Shown piece by piece: positions 8,576 to 18,433 of a stretch of 64,000 nucleotides of DNA. A program made the translations under genes and the position numbers. This stretch comes from Chrysophaeum taylorii (Eukaryota > Sar > Pelagophyceae > Pelagomonadales > Pelagomonadaceae): assembly GCA_029834535.1 (NCBI GenBank), contig JAQMWT010000361.1, forward strand, positions 1 through 64,000, read 5' to 3'. Numbering within the stretch: the stretch's first letter is position 1; every line of letters starts with the position of its first letter. The notes below the pieces were generated by a model that was not told the DNA's origin, made no database searches, and saw nothing but the letters and a program-made list of their open reading frames with translations.

Positions 8576-10171
8576 TTAGAGCTGGAACATCTTGCGCACT
8601 AGGCCCAGGGGCGATCGTTGAGCCTTGGCCTCCTTAGAGTCGCGGAGGGCGGACATCGGGCCGTGGAGGAGCTTGGAGACGATGCCTCGGCTGAGACGCT
8701 CGACGGCTTCAATCTCGCGCTGAGAAAGGTGTTTGAGTTTGGCGTTGGCGCGCTTCATCTCCGCGACGCGGAGTTCCTCGGCCTTGCGCTGGAGCTGCGT
8801 GATCGCCGGGACGGCGCCGAGAGTGGCGATCCAGCCCCGAAAGTCGGCGGCGTCCTCTTCGAGAAGCCTTTCGGCGGCCACGATCTCCCGGCGGCGTTTG
8901 GCCGTGTTGCGGGCGACGACTGCCTTGAGGGAGTCGACGTCGTAGGCTGCAACGTTTTCGAGGTCGTCGCACGCGGGGTCCACGTTGCGGGGAACCGAGA
9001 TGTCGACGAGCATGAGAGGAGTTTGGCGGGCCTCGAGGTCTTTGGGCGTGAGGACGTACGACTCGGACGATGTCGAGGTAAAGACAAGGTCGGCGTCCTC
9101 GACGCGCGACATCGCGAGACTCGCGTCTCCGCCCGTCGCTACGACCTCGATTTCTAGGCCGTGCGACTCCTTGAACTCGTCCGCCATAGCGCGCGCGCGG
9201 GGCTCGCTGCGGTTGATAAGCACGCACTTTCGTAGGCCGTGCGCAGCCATGTGCGTCAACAGCAGCCTCGTCATCTTGCCGGCGCCGAAGACGAGGACCT
9301 CGGCTCGATCTAACGGCTTGCCGAGGTCGTCCATCGCGCGCTGCGCGGCGAGCTCGTAGGCCGCCGAGGAAATCGACACGGCACCCTTGGCGATATCGGT
9401 CTCGTCGCGCGCCCTCTTACCCGAAGCCACCGCCGCGTTCAAAAGCCGCGTCGTGACCTTGCCGCCAGAGCCCTCGATAGCGTGCGCGTAGCATTGCTTC
9501 ATCTGGGCCAGAATCTGGCCCTCCCCGACTACCAACGAATCAAGGCCCGCCGCGACGCGGAGCGCGTGGGCCGTCGCGTGTTCGTACGAGAGCATGAAGA
9601 GCGACTCGCGGAGCGTCGACATCGGGAGGCCCGACCTCGACTGGAGATACTTAGACGTCGCCGCGAAGCCGGCGCGCGCGTCGCGCGCGGCGAAGTACAC
9701 TTCGAAACGGTTGCAGGTCGAGAGCACGGCCGCCTCCTCGACGGCTCCGTCCGAGCTCTTAACGATGTCGCGCGCCGCCTCTTGCCACTCGGCCTCGGGA
9801 ATCGCGAGCTTCTCGCGCGTCTCGACCTCCGCGTTGTGGTGCGACAGCCCCACCACAAAAACGTCCAGAGGTTTCTCGGCCGCCGCGAGCCGCCGTGCTC
9901 TCTTCGCCTCGTCGTCTTCTTCGTCGGCGACGGCGCGGTCTAAAGGTAGGCTCACGTCCGCGAGCTTGGGCGCTTTGGATAACGGCAGCGGGCTCACGTC
10001 GCGCACCTTGACGGCGGCCGACTCCTCGGTTCGCGGAATCGCCACCGCCGCGAGCTGTTGGACCCGTCCCACCACCACGGGGGTCGTCGTCGTGAACGCC
10101 GACGCTGACATCACCACCACCGCCAACGTCCTCCATCGCATCGACATGGCCCACGACGACGACGACGACAT
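8576..10171 (-). CDS. HEMA: Glutamyl-tRNA reductase, plastid precursor
   Basis: This enzyme reduces glutamyl-tRNA(Glu) with NADPH to glutamate-1-semialdehyde, the first committed step of tetrapyrrole (chlorophyll and haem) synthesis in plastids. The 531-residue product shows the N-terminal catalytic domain with VVGLSHHNAEVETREKL (about 107-122), the nucleophile Cys153 in STCNRFEVYF, and VGEGQILAQ (215-223). The NADPH-binding domain has VLVFGAGKM (292-300) and LINRS. A C-terminal helical dimerisation domain follows. The first 100 residues are an extension with a hydrophobic stretch and SASAF at 22-26, a complex-plastid bipartite targeting signal. Length without the presequence is normal. It is intronless. 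Confidence 0.96.
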   Translation of the reverse strand: MSSSSSWAMSMRWRTLAVVVMSASAFTTTTPVVVGRVQQLAAVAIPRTEESAAVKVRDVSPLPLSKAPKLADVSLPLDRAVADEEDDEAKRARRLAAAEKPLDVFVVGLSHHNAEVETREKLAIPEAEWQEAARDIVKSSDGAVEEAAVLSTCNRFEVYFAARDARAGFAATSKYLQSRSGLPMSTLRESLFMLSYEHATAHALRVAAGLDSLVVGEGQILAQMKQCYAHAIEGSGGKVTTRLLNAAVASGKRARDETDIAKGAVSISSAAYELAAQRAMDDLGKPLDRAEVLVFGAGKMTRLLLTHMAAHGLRKCVLINRSEPRARAMADEFKESHGLEIEVVATGGDASLAMSRVEDADLVFTSTSSESYVLTPKDLEARQTPLMLVDISVPRNVDPACDDLENVAAYDVDSLKAVVARNTAKRRREIVAAERLLEEDAADFRGWIATLGAVPAITQLQRKAEELRVAEMKRANAKLKHLSQREIEAVERLSRGIVSKLLHGPMSALRDSKEAKAQRSPLGLVRKMFQL

Positions 10172-10404
10172 GGCCCCCTGCTACGCCCGCGATTCGCTTC
10201 AACGTGAGCTGGTGATCCGTTCGAGAACCTTGATAAAAGTTGCAGCGAAAGATTCGCAAGCTGCCCGGAGCAATGGTTCTGACCGTTGTCGGCCACCTCA
10301 TTGTGTGATGATGATGATGCTTACCCTTTCCCCTTCCGTTGAGTCGGGACGCTCTCCACATCTCGACGTCGCGCTACACGCCGCGAACGATCTATATCAT
10401 AAAA
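10172..10404. other. HEMA upstream region; nothing further recognised
   Basis: This is the upstream region of HEMA and the downstream region of the dynein light chain gene. Apart from simple TG/AC stretches, no element could be named. Confidence 0.3.
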
Positions 10405-10491
10405 GAGGGACGAACGAAGAAAGACCTAGTCGAGGAACGAACGAAGCGAGGCCTAGCATTCTTCGAGGGACGAACGAAGCATGGCCTAGTC
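10405..10491. repeat. Three 30-bp repeats at the 3' end of the dynein gene
   Basis: Three units of the type GAGGGACGAACGAAG followed by an AAGACCTAGTC-like tail follow one another at about 10405-10431, 10432-10462 and 10463-10491. The third contains the TAG stop codon of the dynein light chain gene (10486-10488, minus strand), so the end of the coding region was probably copied into the 3' untranslated region. Confidence 0.75.
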
Positions 10492-10836
10492 GAGTTCTGC
10501 AGGGTTGTCGATGTTGAGGCCGGTGCCATAGACGGTGAGGATGACGTGCATCGTCGGATTCTCCCACGGTATGCATACGACGCCGTCTTTGTTGTTGTCC
10601 CAAAACAAGGAAACGCCCGTGTCGAGGCCGGCGCCGTTTTTTTGCATGATCACGCAGGTGACGACGTATTTGAATGGTCGATTCAAGGCTTGCAACTCCT
10701 TCAAGCACCAGTCCACGATCGTGTTGATCCAGTCGTTGACTTTCTTCGCGTTGTACATGTTGTCCGAGACGTTGCACGTGATCGCGTTCTTCACGATTGT
10801 CTCGATGTCTTCTTCGGGAAAGGTCTCGTCATCCAT
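10486..10836 (-). CDS. DYNLT1: Dynein light chain, Tctex1 type
   Basis: This is a small subunit of cytoplasmic or axonemal dynein that dimerises and binds the intermediate chain. The 116-residue product matches the full length of the family and ends where the family ends. Diagnostic blocks are KVNDWINTIVDWCLKELQ, RPFKYVVTCVIMQKNGAGLD and SLFWDN followed by WENPTMHVILTVYGTGL. It is a single exon with an ATG at 10836-10834. It implies a flagellum or dynein-based transport in this organism. Confidence 0.95.
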   Translation of the reverse strand: MDDETFPEEDIETIVKNAITCNVSDNMYNAKKVNDWINTIVDWCLKELQALNRPFKYVVTCVIMQKNGAGLDTGVSLFWDNNKDGVVCIPWENPTMHVILTVYGTGLNIDNPAELD

Positions 10837-10930
10837 AACGCCGCCGCCAATTCTTCTTCCCGCCGAGTGATGATTATTATTGCTTACCCGCGATAATGAT
10901 GGACCCTAGTGTTCTGTTCCTGTTCGCACG

Positions 10931-12439
10931 ATGATGATGCTCCTCCTCGTCGTCGTCTGGGTTGTTGCGCGCTGCTCCGAGGAAGACGCGAGGCTGCTGC
11001 CTTCATCGCTCCGCGGCGTGCGGTCGGTCGTGCGGAGCGAGCGCGTGTGGCGAGCCCTGCGCGAGTTCTTCGCGGACAGGTTCCGGGTCGCCATCGATCA
11101 AGACAGCTGCGGCACGACAAAAAAGAGTCGCGTGCATCCAGCAGACCTCGTCGACTCCAAGTGGTCGCTAGACGTGTCGCTACCTTTGATGATAGCGCAG
11201 TCGCGGTGGGCGGGAACCCAAGAGAACGCCAACGCGACGCTCGTCGCGTTCCACGCGCGCCGCCGGCCGCGGCACGAGTTGTCGGAATGTGCGGCGACGT
11301 GGGCGCCCGGCTCGTGGTTCACGTCGTCGACCGACCGCGGTCGGTGCTGCGACGGTGGCCAGCTCCGCGACCCGCGACTCCTCCGACACCACTTTTTCGT
11401 CGTGTCGGGCGAGCGGCCGCGAGGAAGGTGGCTGTTCCGGGAGCTCGGCTCGAAGCACGCGTGGCGCGCACCGCGCACTTCCGACACCGCGCCGCGCGTA
11501 AGGTGCTACGACGAGGTCATCGACGTCGCGCTCCCGCCGCCCGCCTTTCTTCGCCGCGGCCCGGGCGACGACGACGAGATTTCCGCGAAGAAAAAAAATA
11601 AGCGATATCTCGCGATGCACGCCGAGGGCGGCCAGGGACCGCCCGAGTACGACCTCCGCCGTGCCGTGACGAGGGCGTGGGCCCCCGACTGGTGGCAGGG
11701 CGCCTCCGAGCAGAAGGCCATCGAGGCCCTCGAGGCGCGCGGCGTCGAACTCGCGATCCGCAAGGTGATGACGAAGGCAGAACACGAAGTCGCGATGCGC
11801 GACTCCAAGTTCTGCCTGGTCATCGAAGGCTACGCCCCGTGGACCCCCCGCCTCGTGGAAGCCATCAAGGCGGGGTGCGTACCGGCCATTTTGTCGCCGT
11901 CCTACCGCCCGCCCTTCGCATCTCTCCTAGATTGGCACAAGTTCGCGGCCTTTTTGGCTCCCGAAGACGTCCTCGACCTTCCGGGCAAACTCCTCGCCCT
12001 CGATTACGACGAGCTCCACAGGCACCTCCTCACGGTCCGCAGGTTGTTTTCTTATTGCTTGCCGCCCTTCGACTGCGACGGCGACGACGCTCTCCCCCTC
12101 GTGATGTTTGAGATGGCGCGAAGACAGCGACGAGACCACCACCTTAGACGACGAAACGCGGCGCGCCACCAGAGCCGCGGCGGCGGCGCCAATGCGCTTC
12201 TCGAGACCCTCGCCGGGGGCGACTTTGTGGAAGTGGGGTCAGTCGTCGCGCTCACGACGACCGACGATAAGCGACCGCGCCGAACGACCCTTGACTTCAG
12301 GTGCCGGCCCGACGGCCGCGCGTGCGCGTACGCAGTCGGCGACGGAACCATCCTCTGGAACTGCTCCACCGTCAACGCCGCGGCCTGCGCTTGTCGCCGG
12401 CTCGACGTCCGCCGGGTGGGGGTCGTTCATCTAGAGTAA
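10931..12439 (+). CDS. Exostosin-family (GT47) glycosyltransferase
   Basis: The 502-residue protein starts with a hydrophobic segment (MMMLLLVVVWVVARC), a signal peptide or type II membrane anchor, so a Golgi or ER lumenal position is inferred. The exostosin signature is in the C-terminal half: a motif like MRDSKFCLVIEGYAPWTPRL, then EAIKAGCVPAILSPSYRPPF and DWHKFAAFLAPEDV. The donor and acceptor sugars cannot be predicted. A basic, low-complexity tract (RRQRRDHHLRRRN) and a Cys-containing tail follow the catalytic region. It is intronless and ends 69 bp before the convergent neighbour. Confidence 0.88.
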   Translation: MMMLLLVVVWVVARCSEEDARLLPSSLRGVRSVVRSERVWRALREFFADRFRVAIDQDSCGTTKKSRVHPADLVDSKWSLDVSLPLMIAQSRWAGTQENANATLVAFHARRRPRHELSECAATWAPGSWFTSSTDRGRCCDGGQLRDPRLLRHHFFVVSGERPRGRWLFRELGSKHAWRAPRTSDTAPRVRCYDEVIDVALPPPAFLRRGPGDDDEISAKKKNKRYLAMHAEGGQGPPEYDLRRAVTRAWAPDWWQGASEQKAIEALEARGVELAIRKVMTKAEHEVAMRDSKFCLVIEGYAPWTPRLVEAIKAGCVPAILSPSYRPPFASLLDWHKFAAFLAPEDVLDLPGKLLALDYDELHRHLLTVRRLFSYCLPPFDCDGDDALPLVMFEMARRQRRDHHLRRRNAARHQSRGGGANALLETLAGGDFVEVGSVVALTTTDDKRPRRTTLDFRCRPDGRACAYAVGDGTILWNCSTVNAAACACRRLDVRRVGVVHLE

Positions 12440-12480
12440 TATAACAACATAGGATATTTCTTTCCCCCTGCTAGCAACGT

Positions 12481-12507
12481 AGGCCGGCCGGCCGGCCGGC
12501 CGGCCGC
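12481..12507. repeat. CCGG tandem tract
   Basis: About six CCGG tetramers in a row (GGCCGGCCGG...) lie between the convergent 3' ends of two genes, 1-2 bp from the stop codon of the minus-strand gene. Confidence 0.85.
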
Positions 12508-12508
12508 A

Positions 12509-13360
12509 TCAATAGTCGTGGCACCAGACGCGGTCAATGAGCCAGCCGCGGTCCTCGGCCTTGGACATCTCGAGCGTGACGGTCCACTCGGCGTGGTTGT
12601 TGAACTGGTCGTCAAGGAGCGTGATGTCGACGGTGGCCGTGGTCGGGTTCTCGTCGTCGTCGAAAAGAACTTCGGCATCCTGGCGCATCTCCGTCCAGCG
12701 GGTCAATATGCCGTAGGGATAGTCGTCATCGTCGAGGTAGGAGCGAAAAATTTCCCGCGTGAGCGAGGAGCTCGGGTTGTCCCTCGAGACGAAGGAGAGC
12801 GCGACGTCGCAGCCCGCGTTGGTGTCGGGCTCGTCGACGCGCCGGAGCGCGTCGAGAACTGTCTTAGCGACCCACTTGGGCGAGGCGAGGGCGGACCAAG
12901 AGCCAAACTCGTCCTTTTTTTGGGCTTCGACCGTGACGCCGTCGATCCGCCAGGCGTCGGTCCGCGAGAGGGACCAGACCGAGTCCGTGAGCGCGCCGGT
13001 TGGAGAGACGAGGCTCGCGACGACCGTCGCCGCGTCGCGATCCACCTTTGTCGACAGCGCCGCGACGCTTTCGAACTCCAACAACGGGCCGTAGACGTCG
13101 CGATGCTCGGTGATCGCGGCCGCGAGCTCGGGAGCGCTCAGCTTGGCCGCGCTGTTGGCCGGCGACACCAAGCTCTTGAAGGCCTCGCACGCCTCGACGA
13201 GGTTCTCGGGGTCGCGGAGCGCGTGAGCGGCTCGTCGCACCACTGAAGCGACCTCGCTCTCGGCGCCGGCGATAGTCGAGGACTCCTCGAGCGACGACGA
13301 CGACCACAGCACGTGCCGTCGTCGCCCGCAGAGCATTGAGGTCCACAACACGAGCCACAT
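12509..13360 (-). CDS. Unknown protein with two related halves
   Basis: The 283-residue product has an N-terminal stretch that could be an anchor or signal, then two segments of similar plan. Each starts with a helix-like VVRRAAHALRDPE or VAKTVLDALRRVDEP, passes through an F/SLVSP or LSFVSRDNP block and ends with an IDG or IDR beta-strand followed by V (WRIDGVTVEAQ; WLIDRVWCHDY). This is the layout of duplicated NTF2-like or DUF4864-like folds, but I could not confirm a family. No catalytic residue set is evident. Function is unknown. Confidence 0.6.
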   Translation of the reverse strand: MWLVLWTSMLCGRRRHVLWSSSSLEESSTIAGAESEVASVVRRAAHALRDPENLVEACEAFKSLVSPANSAAKLSAPELAAAITEHRDVYGPLLEFESVAALSTKVDRDAATVVASLVSPTGALTDSVWSLSRTDAWRIDGVTVEAQKKDEFGSWSALASPKWVAKTVLDALRRVDEPDTNAGCDVALSFVSRDNPSSSLTREIFRSYLDDDDYPYGILTRWTEMRQDAEVLFDDDENPTTATVDITLLDDQFNNHAEWTVTLEMSKAEDRGWLIDRVWCHDY

Positions 13361-14631
13361 CCTTCGGTGGTGAGAAGAAGCACGTGGGGGGGTCGCCGCT
13401 GTGTTATGGAGGGCGGCCTGCAGATACTACGACGGAGTGCAACGGGCGGCCTCGGGTAGGCTGCCCGAGGCACCGCCGCTTAGGGCGGCGAGAGCGCAGC
13501 GAGCCCGGCGGCGACGACCCCCCCAGAAAATTCGCGGTAGTTACGGCAACAACGGGAGCTAGGACGCGGTGGCCTCGTTGAAGCTGGCGCAGCGGCTCTC
13601 GACCCACGCCCTTTTCGCGATCCGCGCCGCGCACTCGAAGTGTGCGCGCTTATGGCACTCCTCGCCAGCCGGCGGCGCCTAAGACGTGGTCACATATGGG
13701 CATATCTGTAGCAGCGCAAGTGCTGCTGCTCGACGGGACCGAGGTGGCCGGGTAGTGACGAGGCGCTTGCGGGCGAGAGTGTGTTGTCGATGGCGAACGT
13801 CGTCGTCGTCGTCGCTCCATGAACTTATGCAGCGCGCTTGTTGATACGGGATGGATTGGTGGGGTGGCCTAGGGTGGAGGGCTCCGACATTATATCTCGT
13901 GCCAGTCCCAGGCGAGCGTCTTGACGTCCTCAAAATGCGAAATAGCTTTGGGAAAGGTTTCCGCGGTACCGGCCGTAGAGTCCCAAGCGGGCGACAAGAC
14001 ACCGAATACCTCGGACCCGTTAAGAATTGGGCGCACATCTCGGCCCAGCAGCGGTTTGGCACCGAAAGCGACGGTACGGCTATTATAAACTGTTGATAAA
14101 CGTGGTGGTGAAGTACTAAGTGATCCCACGACGAGATGGGCGTCGGCATGATGTTTTCCGGATCCAGCAACGCCGTGGGGAGCTTCTGTGTGGCACGGAT
14201 TCAGTGTGGAGCCCAAACTACGCATCATCATCAACAGCCCGCCGCGCCACGTGGCATTCGGTGTCAACCACGGAGCGGGAAGGCTTCGGCCGCCGTGCCG
14301 ACGAATGCGGCGAGATACGGTCCTTACCAACGGATAAATGCAGCAGCGGCGCACTTCAAGTGGAGAGCGACGTTCCGGAGCTTAGCGTGCGAATACAGTG
14401 CTCAGCATCGTGTAGCTGCTCACTTCGTCGCCACCCTTGTCGGTGATGAGAGTGGAGATGACGCATATTATCTGGCCATAAATGGATCCATCCGGCAGTC
14501 ATTGCGGTGTCAACGTTCCTACGGATACCGAATGTAGGATACCACTGGAGGTAGTGCAGGGGCACGAGGGTTATGAGGATCCCTAGGGTCCACGCGTCCG
14601 CGTTTTCGCAAGCCGGCGGCGAAGAAGAAAA
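13361..14631. other. 1.27 kb without a supportable gene; two hairpins
   Basis: Frames of 100-160 codons exist on both strands, but none has recognisable motifs and they contradict one another. A perfect inverted repeat GCCTCGGG-N7-CCCGAGGC lies at 13449-13471, and a second, CCGCC-N6-GGCGG, at 13473-13488. A multi-exon gene or non-coding RNA could be hidden here, but I cannot support one. Confidence 0.3.
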
Positions 14632-15941
14632 ATGAAAAAGGCAGTGTTGGCGCTCGCGTTGGTCGCAGTCGTGCGCGCCGACGATGACTTTGGCGGCGAC
14701 GACCTCGACGACTTCGACGGCGACATGTACGACGGCGACTACGGTGAGCGTTCGTATTTGGCGACGAAGAGAGAACGACAGGCGGGTACGGCGGGTACGG
14801 TGGTATGGGTGACGACGAGTACGGGGGGCACGACCCGACCCCCGCGGCCGAGGAACTGTTCACGGCCGAAGCCGTCGCCGAGTTCGTGGAAAAGGACAAG
14901 ACGGAGCCGGCGGTGGTCGGTTTCTTCGAGGAGGGGAGCGAGGCGGCCGAGACGTTCCAGAGCGTTGCCGACGGCAACCGGTACGATTTCCGGTTCGCGT
15001 ACACGACGGACGACGAGGTCCGCGCGCACTACAAGTACACCAAGGGCGCCGTGGTGCTGGTGTACGCACCGCCGCGGTTCGTGAGCGACAAGTACGACAA
15101 ACCGAAAGCTCGATACCCGTCGGCGAAGCTCGACTCCGACGCGTTGACAAAGTTCATCTATAAGAAGTCGCTGCCGTTGGTGGGCCAGAAAACTTGGAAG
15201 TCGGGCGACAGATACGACAAGGCTAAGCTCCCGATCCTGACGCTGTTTGCGGCGATCGACCTCGAGAAAAACCCAAAGGGTTTCGACTACTTTGCTAATC
15301 GCTTGCGGAAAGTCGCGGTCGACTATGTCGGTCGCGTCGTTTTCAACGTCGGGGACAAGGAGGACTTTTCGTACGCGCTTCAAGACTACGACATCGAGCT
15401 CGAGTCGAAGAAGGATGTCGGCGTCGGCATCAAGGACGACGACAAGTACTACAAGATGGAGGCGAAGTTTAACGTCGAGAATTTGAAGGCCTTTGTCGAG
15501 AGCGTCTTGAATGGGGAGATCGAACCAAAAATCAAGGAGTCACCCAGCTACGAAGACCCCGAGGAGGGGGATGACGAGGACGAGAGCGACTACGAAGACT
15601 CGAACGTATCCGTGTTAACGACGGACAACTTTAGCGAGACCGTCGAGGGCAAGGACGCCATGTTGGAATTTTATGCGCCCTGGTGCGGCCACTGTCAGGC
15701 GCTCAAGCCCACCTACAAGGAGCTCGGTGACAAGTTCGCCACGGTCGACTCGGTGGTCGTCGGGGCGATGGACGCGACCGCCAACGATCCCCCTGACGGC
15801 TACGACGTCTCCGGCTACCCCACCCTCATTTTCAAGGACAGAGCTGGCAAGATCACGCCCTATGACGGCGACCGGGACCTCGACTCTATGGTTTCTTTCA
15901 TCAAGTCCAACGCCGCCACCCCCATTACCGACGAACTCTAG
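14632..15941 (+). CDS. ER protein disulfide isomerase with one active site
   Basis: The gene has two exons, 14632-14743 and 14782-15941, with a 38-nt GT-AG intron. The 423-residue product has a signal peptide (MKKAVLALALVAVVRA) and an acidic Gly/Tyr-rich stretch. Two thioredoxin-fold regions without active-site cysteines (about 57-170 and 171-285, b and b'-like) follow, then an acidic linker and one catalytic domain with FYAPWCGHCQALKP (CGHC at 339-342). It ends in TDEL, a plausible KDEL-type retrieval signal. The usual N-terminal catalytic 'a' domain is absent. It is predicted to form or rearrange disulfides in the ER lumen. The ATG chosen gives the signal peptide. Confidence 0.92.
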
Positions 15942-16871
15942 TGCGGCGAGGTTGTCATCTCCCGCTTTTATGATGTATGCCCTCGATCTCGCTGCGGTGA
16001 ACAAAAAGCCACTCTTCCCGTTGTTCCTGCCTGCCTGCCTGCCTGCCTACACCGACATGATGAACCGCAGCCACCCTTTTTTTATGATGATGACGATTAT
16101 GATCACCACACACCACCGTAGTCAGTTAGCTAGTTCTGGTGCGTCAGGCAGTCATCTAGACCCCTCCCGATCATCTACCTTTTAAGGTGGCGAGAGACTT
16201 CAGGAAATGCACCTGTAAAACGACGAAGTCTCTTTCTTGACCGCTTTGAGGCTGCGCAGCAGGGCTGGCAACTGCAGCTCACCACAAACAGCAGACAGAA
16301 GAAGGATGGGGGGCAATAACGACCGTGGGCGTTGTGGCAGCCTCGAAGGATAAATCGCAGGTTGCCAGCTACTCCTGTGCCATGCCTAGCCAGTCAATGC
16401 TCACTGCCTTGATGGCATTCTCGGCTCTGCGAGACGAACAAAGTTGCCCTTATGCGCAAAACAAGAACTTCATTGCGGAGGCGGGGTGGATTCGAGTGCA
16501 GCGACCTCGCCAAGGGCGAATTAAAAGAAAACGCGGGGAGCACCACCTCGGCAGACTTTTGAGAGATAATTGGGAGCTGATGAGTAAAATGAAGATGGAA
16601 ATACCGAGGTCGCTCACATCAACTACGGCGAGAAATCCAGAATAGCATCTACGGACCTTGACTCCTCCTTCGCCCCAGCACGCGAATGAACTTGCGAGCA
16701 CCAGACCTCTAGGCAATAGCGGACTGGGGGCACGGAATTAACAAGGGCGCTGGCGCAGGAAAAAAAAAAAAAAAGGTTGCGCGTTCACTTCACCTGACGT
16801 GTTCACGTTCGGGTTTTGTGAATTCGCAACATTCCTTAACGCTATTATCCGCTGGCTAGTCTCTGTGACGC
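15942..16871. other. Intergenic 0.9 kb; nothing certain
   Basis: This holds the PDI 3' region and the upstream region of the histidyl-tRNA synthetase gene. There is a CCTG tetramer tract near 16028-16048 and a poly-A run of about 16 bases near 16760. A GTG-started frame of 106 codons at 16325 was not accepted. Confidence 0.35.
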
Positions 16872-18380
16872 ATGAGGTGGTCGAGGTCGGTCGTGATGGT
16901 GGCGTGTCTGATTGGCGGCGGGCGGACCTTTCTGAACCAACCGGTCGGAAGGCGGCGGATGCCGCGCGTGATGTTCGCGACGCAACAAGGACGCGCGAGC
17001 GCGGCGGTCAAGCAGCAGCAGGAGATGGGGAAGGTGGCCCAAAGCGAAAAGCTGGAGGTGGTGCCCCCACGCGGGACCCGCGACTTTTACCCCGAAGAGA
17101 TGCGGGTGCGGACGTGGCTGTTCGGCGAGTGGCGGGCCGCGGCCGCGCGTCACGGGTTCGAGGAATACGATTCGCCGATCCTTGAGAGCGAAGCTCTGTA
17201 CACGCGCAAGGCTGGCGAAGAGGTGACGCAGCAGCTCTACAACTTCGAGGACAAGGGCGGGCGGCGCGTGAGTCTGAGGCCCGAAATGACGCCGTCCTTG
17301 GCACGGATGGTGATGGCGAGGCGCAACGGGCTCCCGATGCCTCTCAAGTGGTTCAGCATTCCCCAATGCTGGAGATTCGAGAAGCCGTCGAGGGGTCGTC
17401 GACGCGAACACTACCAGTGGAACATGGATATTTGGGGGGTAGAGGGGGTCACGGCCGAGGCCGAGTTGCTGGCGGCCGTGGTGGGTTTTTTTGAAGCGGT
17501 GGGGCTCACGAGCGAGGACGTGGGCATCAAAGTAAATTCGAGGGAAGTGTTGGCCGAGGTGCTCAGGTCGGTCGCGGGCGTCGACGCCGACGAGGAACCC
17601 GCGAGATTCGCGGCGACCTGCGTCCTCGTCGACAAGCTCGACAAGCTTCCGCCGTCGGCCCTCTACGACGACTTCGCGCAGGCGAGCGGCATGAGCTCGG
17701 ACGACGTCGACGCCCTCGTGGACGCGCTCGACTCGTCGACCTTCGACGACCTGCCCGTCGGCTCGAGAGCGCGTCGCGACCTCACCGAGCTCTTCGACCT
17801 CGCCGACGCCTACAAAATAGCCGACTGGCTCGTCTTCGACGCGAAAATCGTCCGCGGTCTCGCGTACTACACGGGTATCGTCTTCGAGGGTTTCGATCGC
17901 TCGGGCAAACTCCGCGCTATCTGCGGTGGCGGCCGCTACGACCAGCTCCTCGCGACCTTTGGGGGCGAGGCCCTCCCCGCTGTCGGCTTTGGCTTTGGCG
18001 ACGCCGTCGTCATGGAACTCCTCGAGATGAAGGGGCTCGTCCCGCAGACCGTTGACGCGGTCGACGTCCTCGCGTTCCCTTTCGCCGCCGACGACCCCGA
18101 CCTCTCTGCCGACCTCGGGAGGGCTGCCGCGACCGTCGCCGCCACCCTGCGCCGCCACAATCTCAACGTCGACCTCGTCCTTCAGGGTAAAAAGCCCAAG
18201 GCCGCCTTCAAGCAGGCCGACAGGCGTCGGGCCGCGCTCGTCGTCATGGTCGCGCCCGAAGAATGGCAGAACGGGGACCTCGTCGTCAAGGACATGGCCC
18301 TCGGCACGCAGGCCACCGTGCCCCTCGACGATCTCGCAGACTACGTGATCCGAGCTCGCGCCGACCCCCCGAAAGGATAA
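16872..18380 (+). CDS. HARS: Histidyl-tRNA synthetase, organellar (plastid) precursor
   Basis: This class II aminoacyl-tRNA synthetase charges tRNA(His). The 502-residue product has a hydrophobic N-terminus (VVMVACLIGGGRTFL) followed by a basic stretch, which fits a complex-plastid targeting signal. Catalytic landmarks are PPRGTRDFYPEEM, LRPEMTPSLARMV, motif 2 in CWRFEKPSRGRRREHYQWN, the histidine-specific LAYYTGIVFEGFD and GGGRYDQL, and motif 3 in AVGFGFGD. The C-terminal anticodon-binding domain is present to the end (VDLVLQGKKPKAAFKQADR). Dual targeting to mitochondria is possible. It is intronless; its stop lies 53 bp from the stop of the convergent PPR gene. Confidence 0.95.
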   Translation: MRWSRSVVMVACLIGGGRTFLNQPVGRRRMPRVMFATQQGRASAAVKQQQEMGKVAQSEKLEVVPPRGTRDFYPEEMRVRTWLFGEWRAAAARHGFEEYDSPILESEALYTRKAGEEVTQQLYNFEDKGGRRVSLRPEMTPSLARMVMARRNGLPMPLKWFSIPQCWRFEKPSRGRRREHYQWNMDIWGVEGVTAEAELLAAVVGFFEAVGLTSEDVGIKVNSREVLAEVLRSVAGVDADEEPARFAATCVLVDKLDKLPPSALYDDFAQASGMSSDDVDALVDALDSSTFDDLPVGSRARRDLTELFDLADAYKIADWLVFDAKIVRGLAYYTGIVFEGFDRSGKLRAICGGGRYDQLLATFGGEALPAVGFGFGDAVVMELLEMKGLVPQTVDAVDVLAFPFAADDPDLSADLGRAAATVAATLRRHNLNVDLVLQGKKPKAAFKQADRRRAALVVMVAPEEWQNGDLVVKDMALGTQATVPLDDLADYVIRARADPPKG

Positions 18381-18433
18381 CTACTAAAACGCCGCCTCGG
18401 CCGATAACATATAATACATCGTTGCCACGCAGA

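Noticed and set aside
13449-13488. Rho-independent terminator
   Set aside because: The two GC hairpins are real, but there is no T-run and this is eukaryotic DNA. They may be chance in high-GC sequence.
13679-14537. Small genes of 130-163 codons on both strands
   Set aside because: The candidate frames overlap on opposite strands and lack motifs, so none can be preferred.
16325-16645. Small protein gene of 106 codons
   Set aside because: It starts with GTG rather than ATG, has no recognisable motif, and its composition looks random.
16845-18158. 437-codon frame antisense to histidyl-tRNA synthetase
   Set aside because: It is a shadow frame without motifs; the sense protein is unambiguous.
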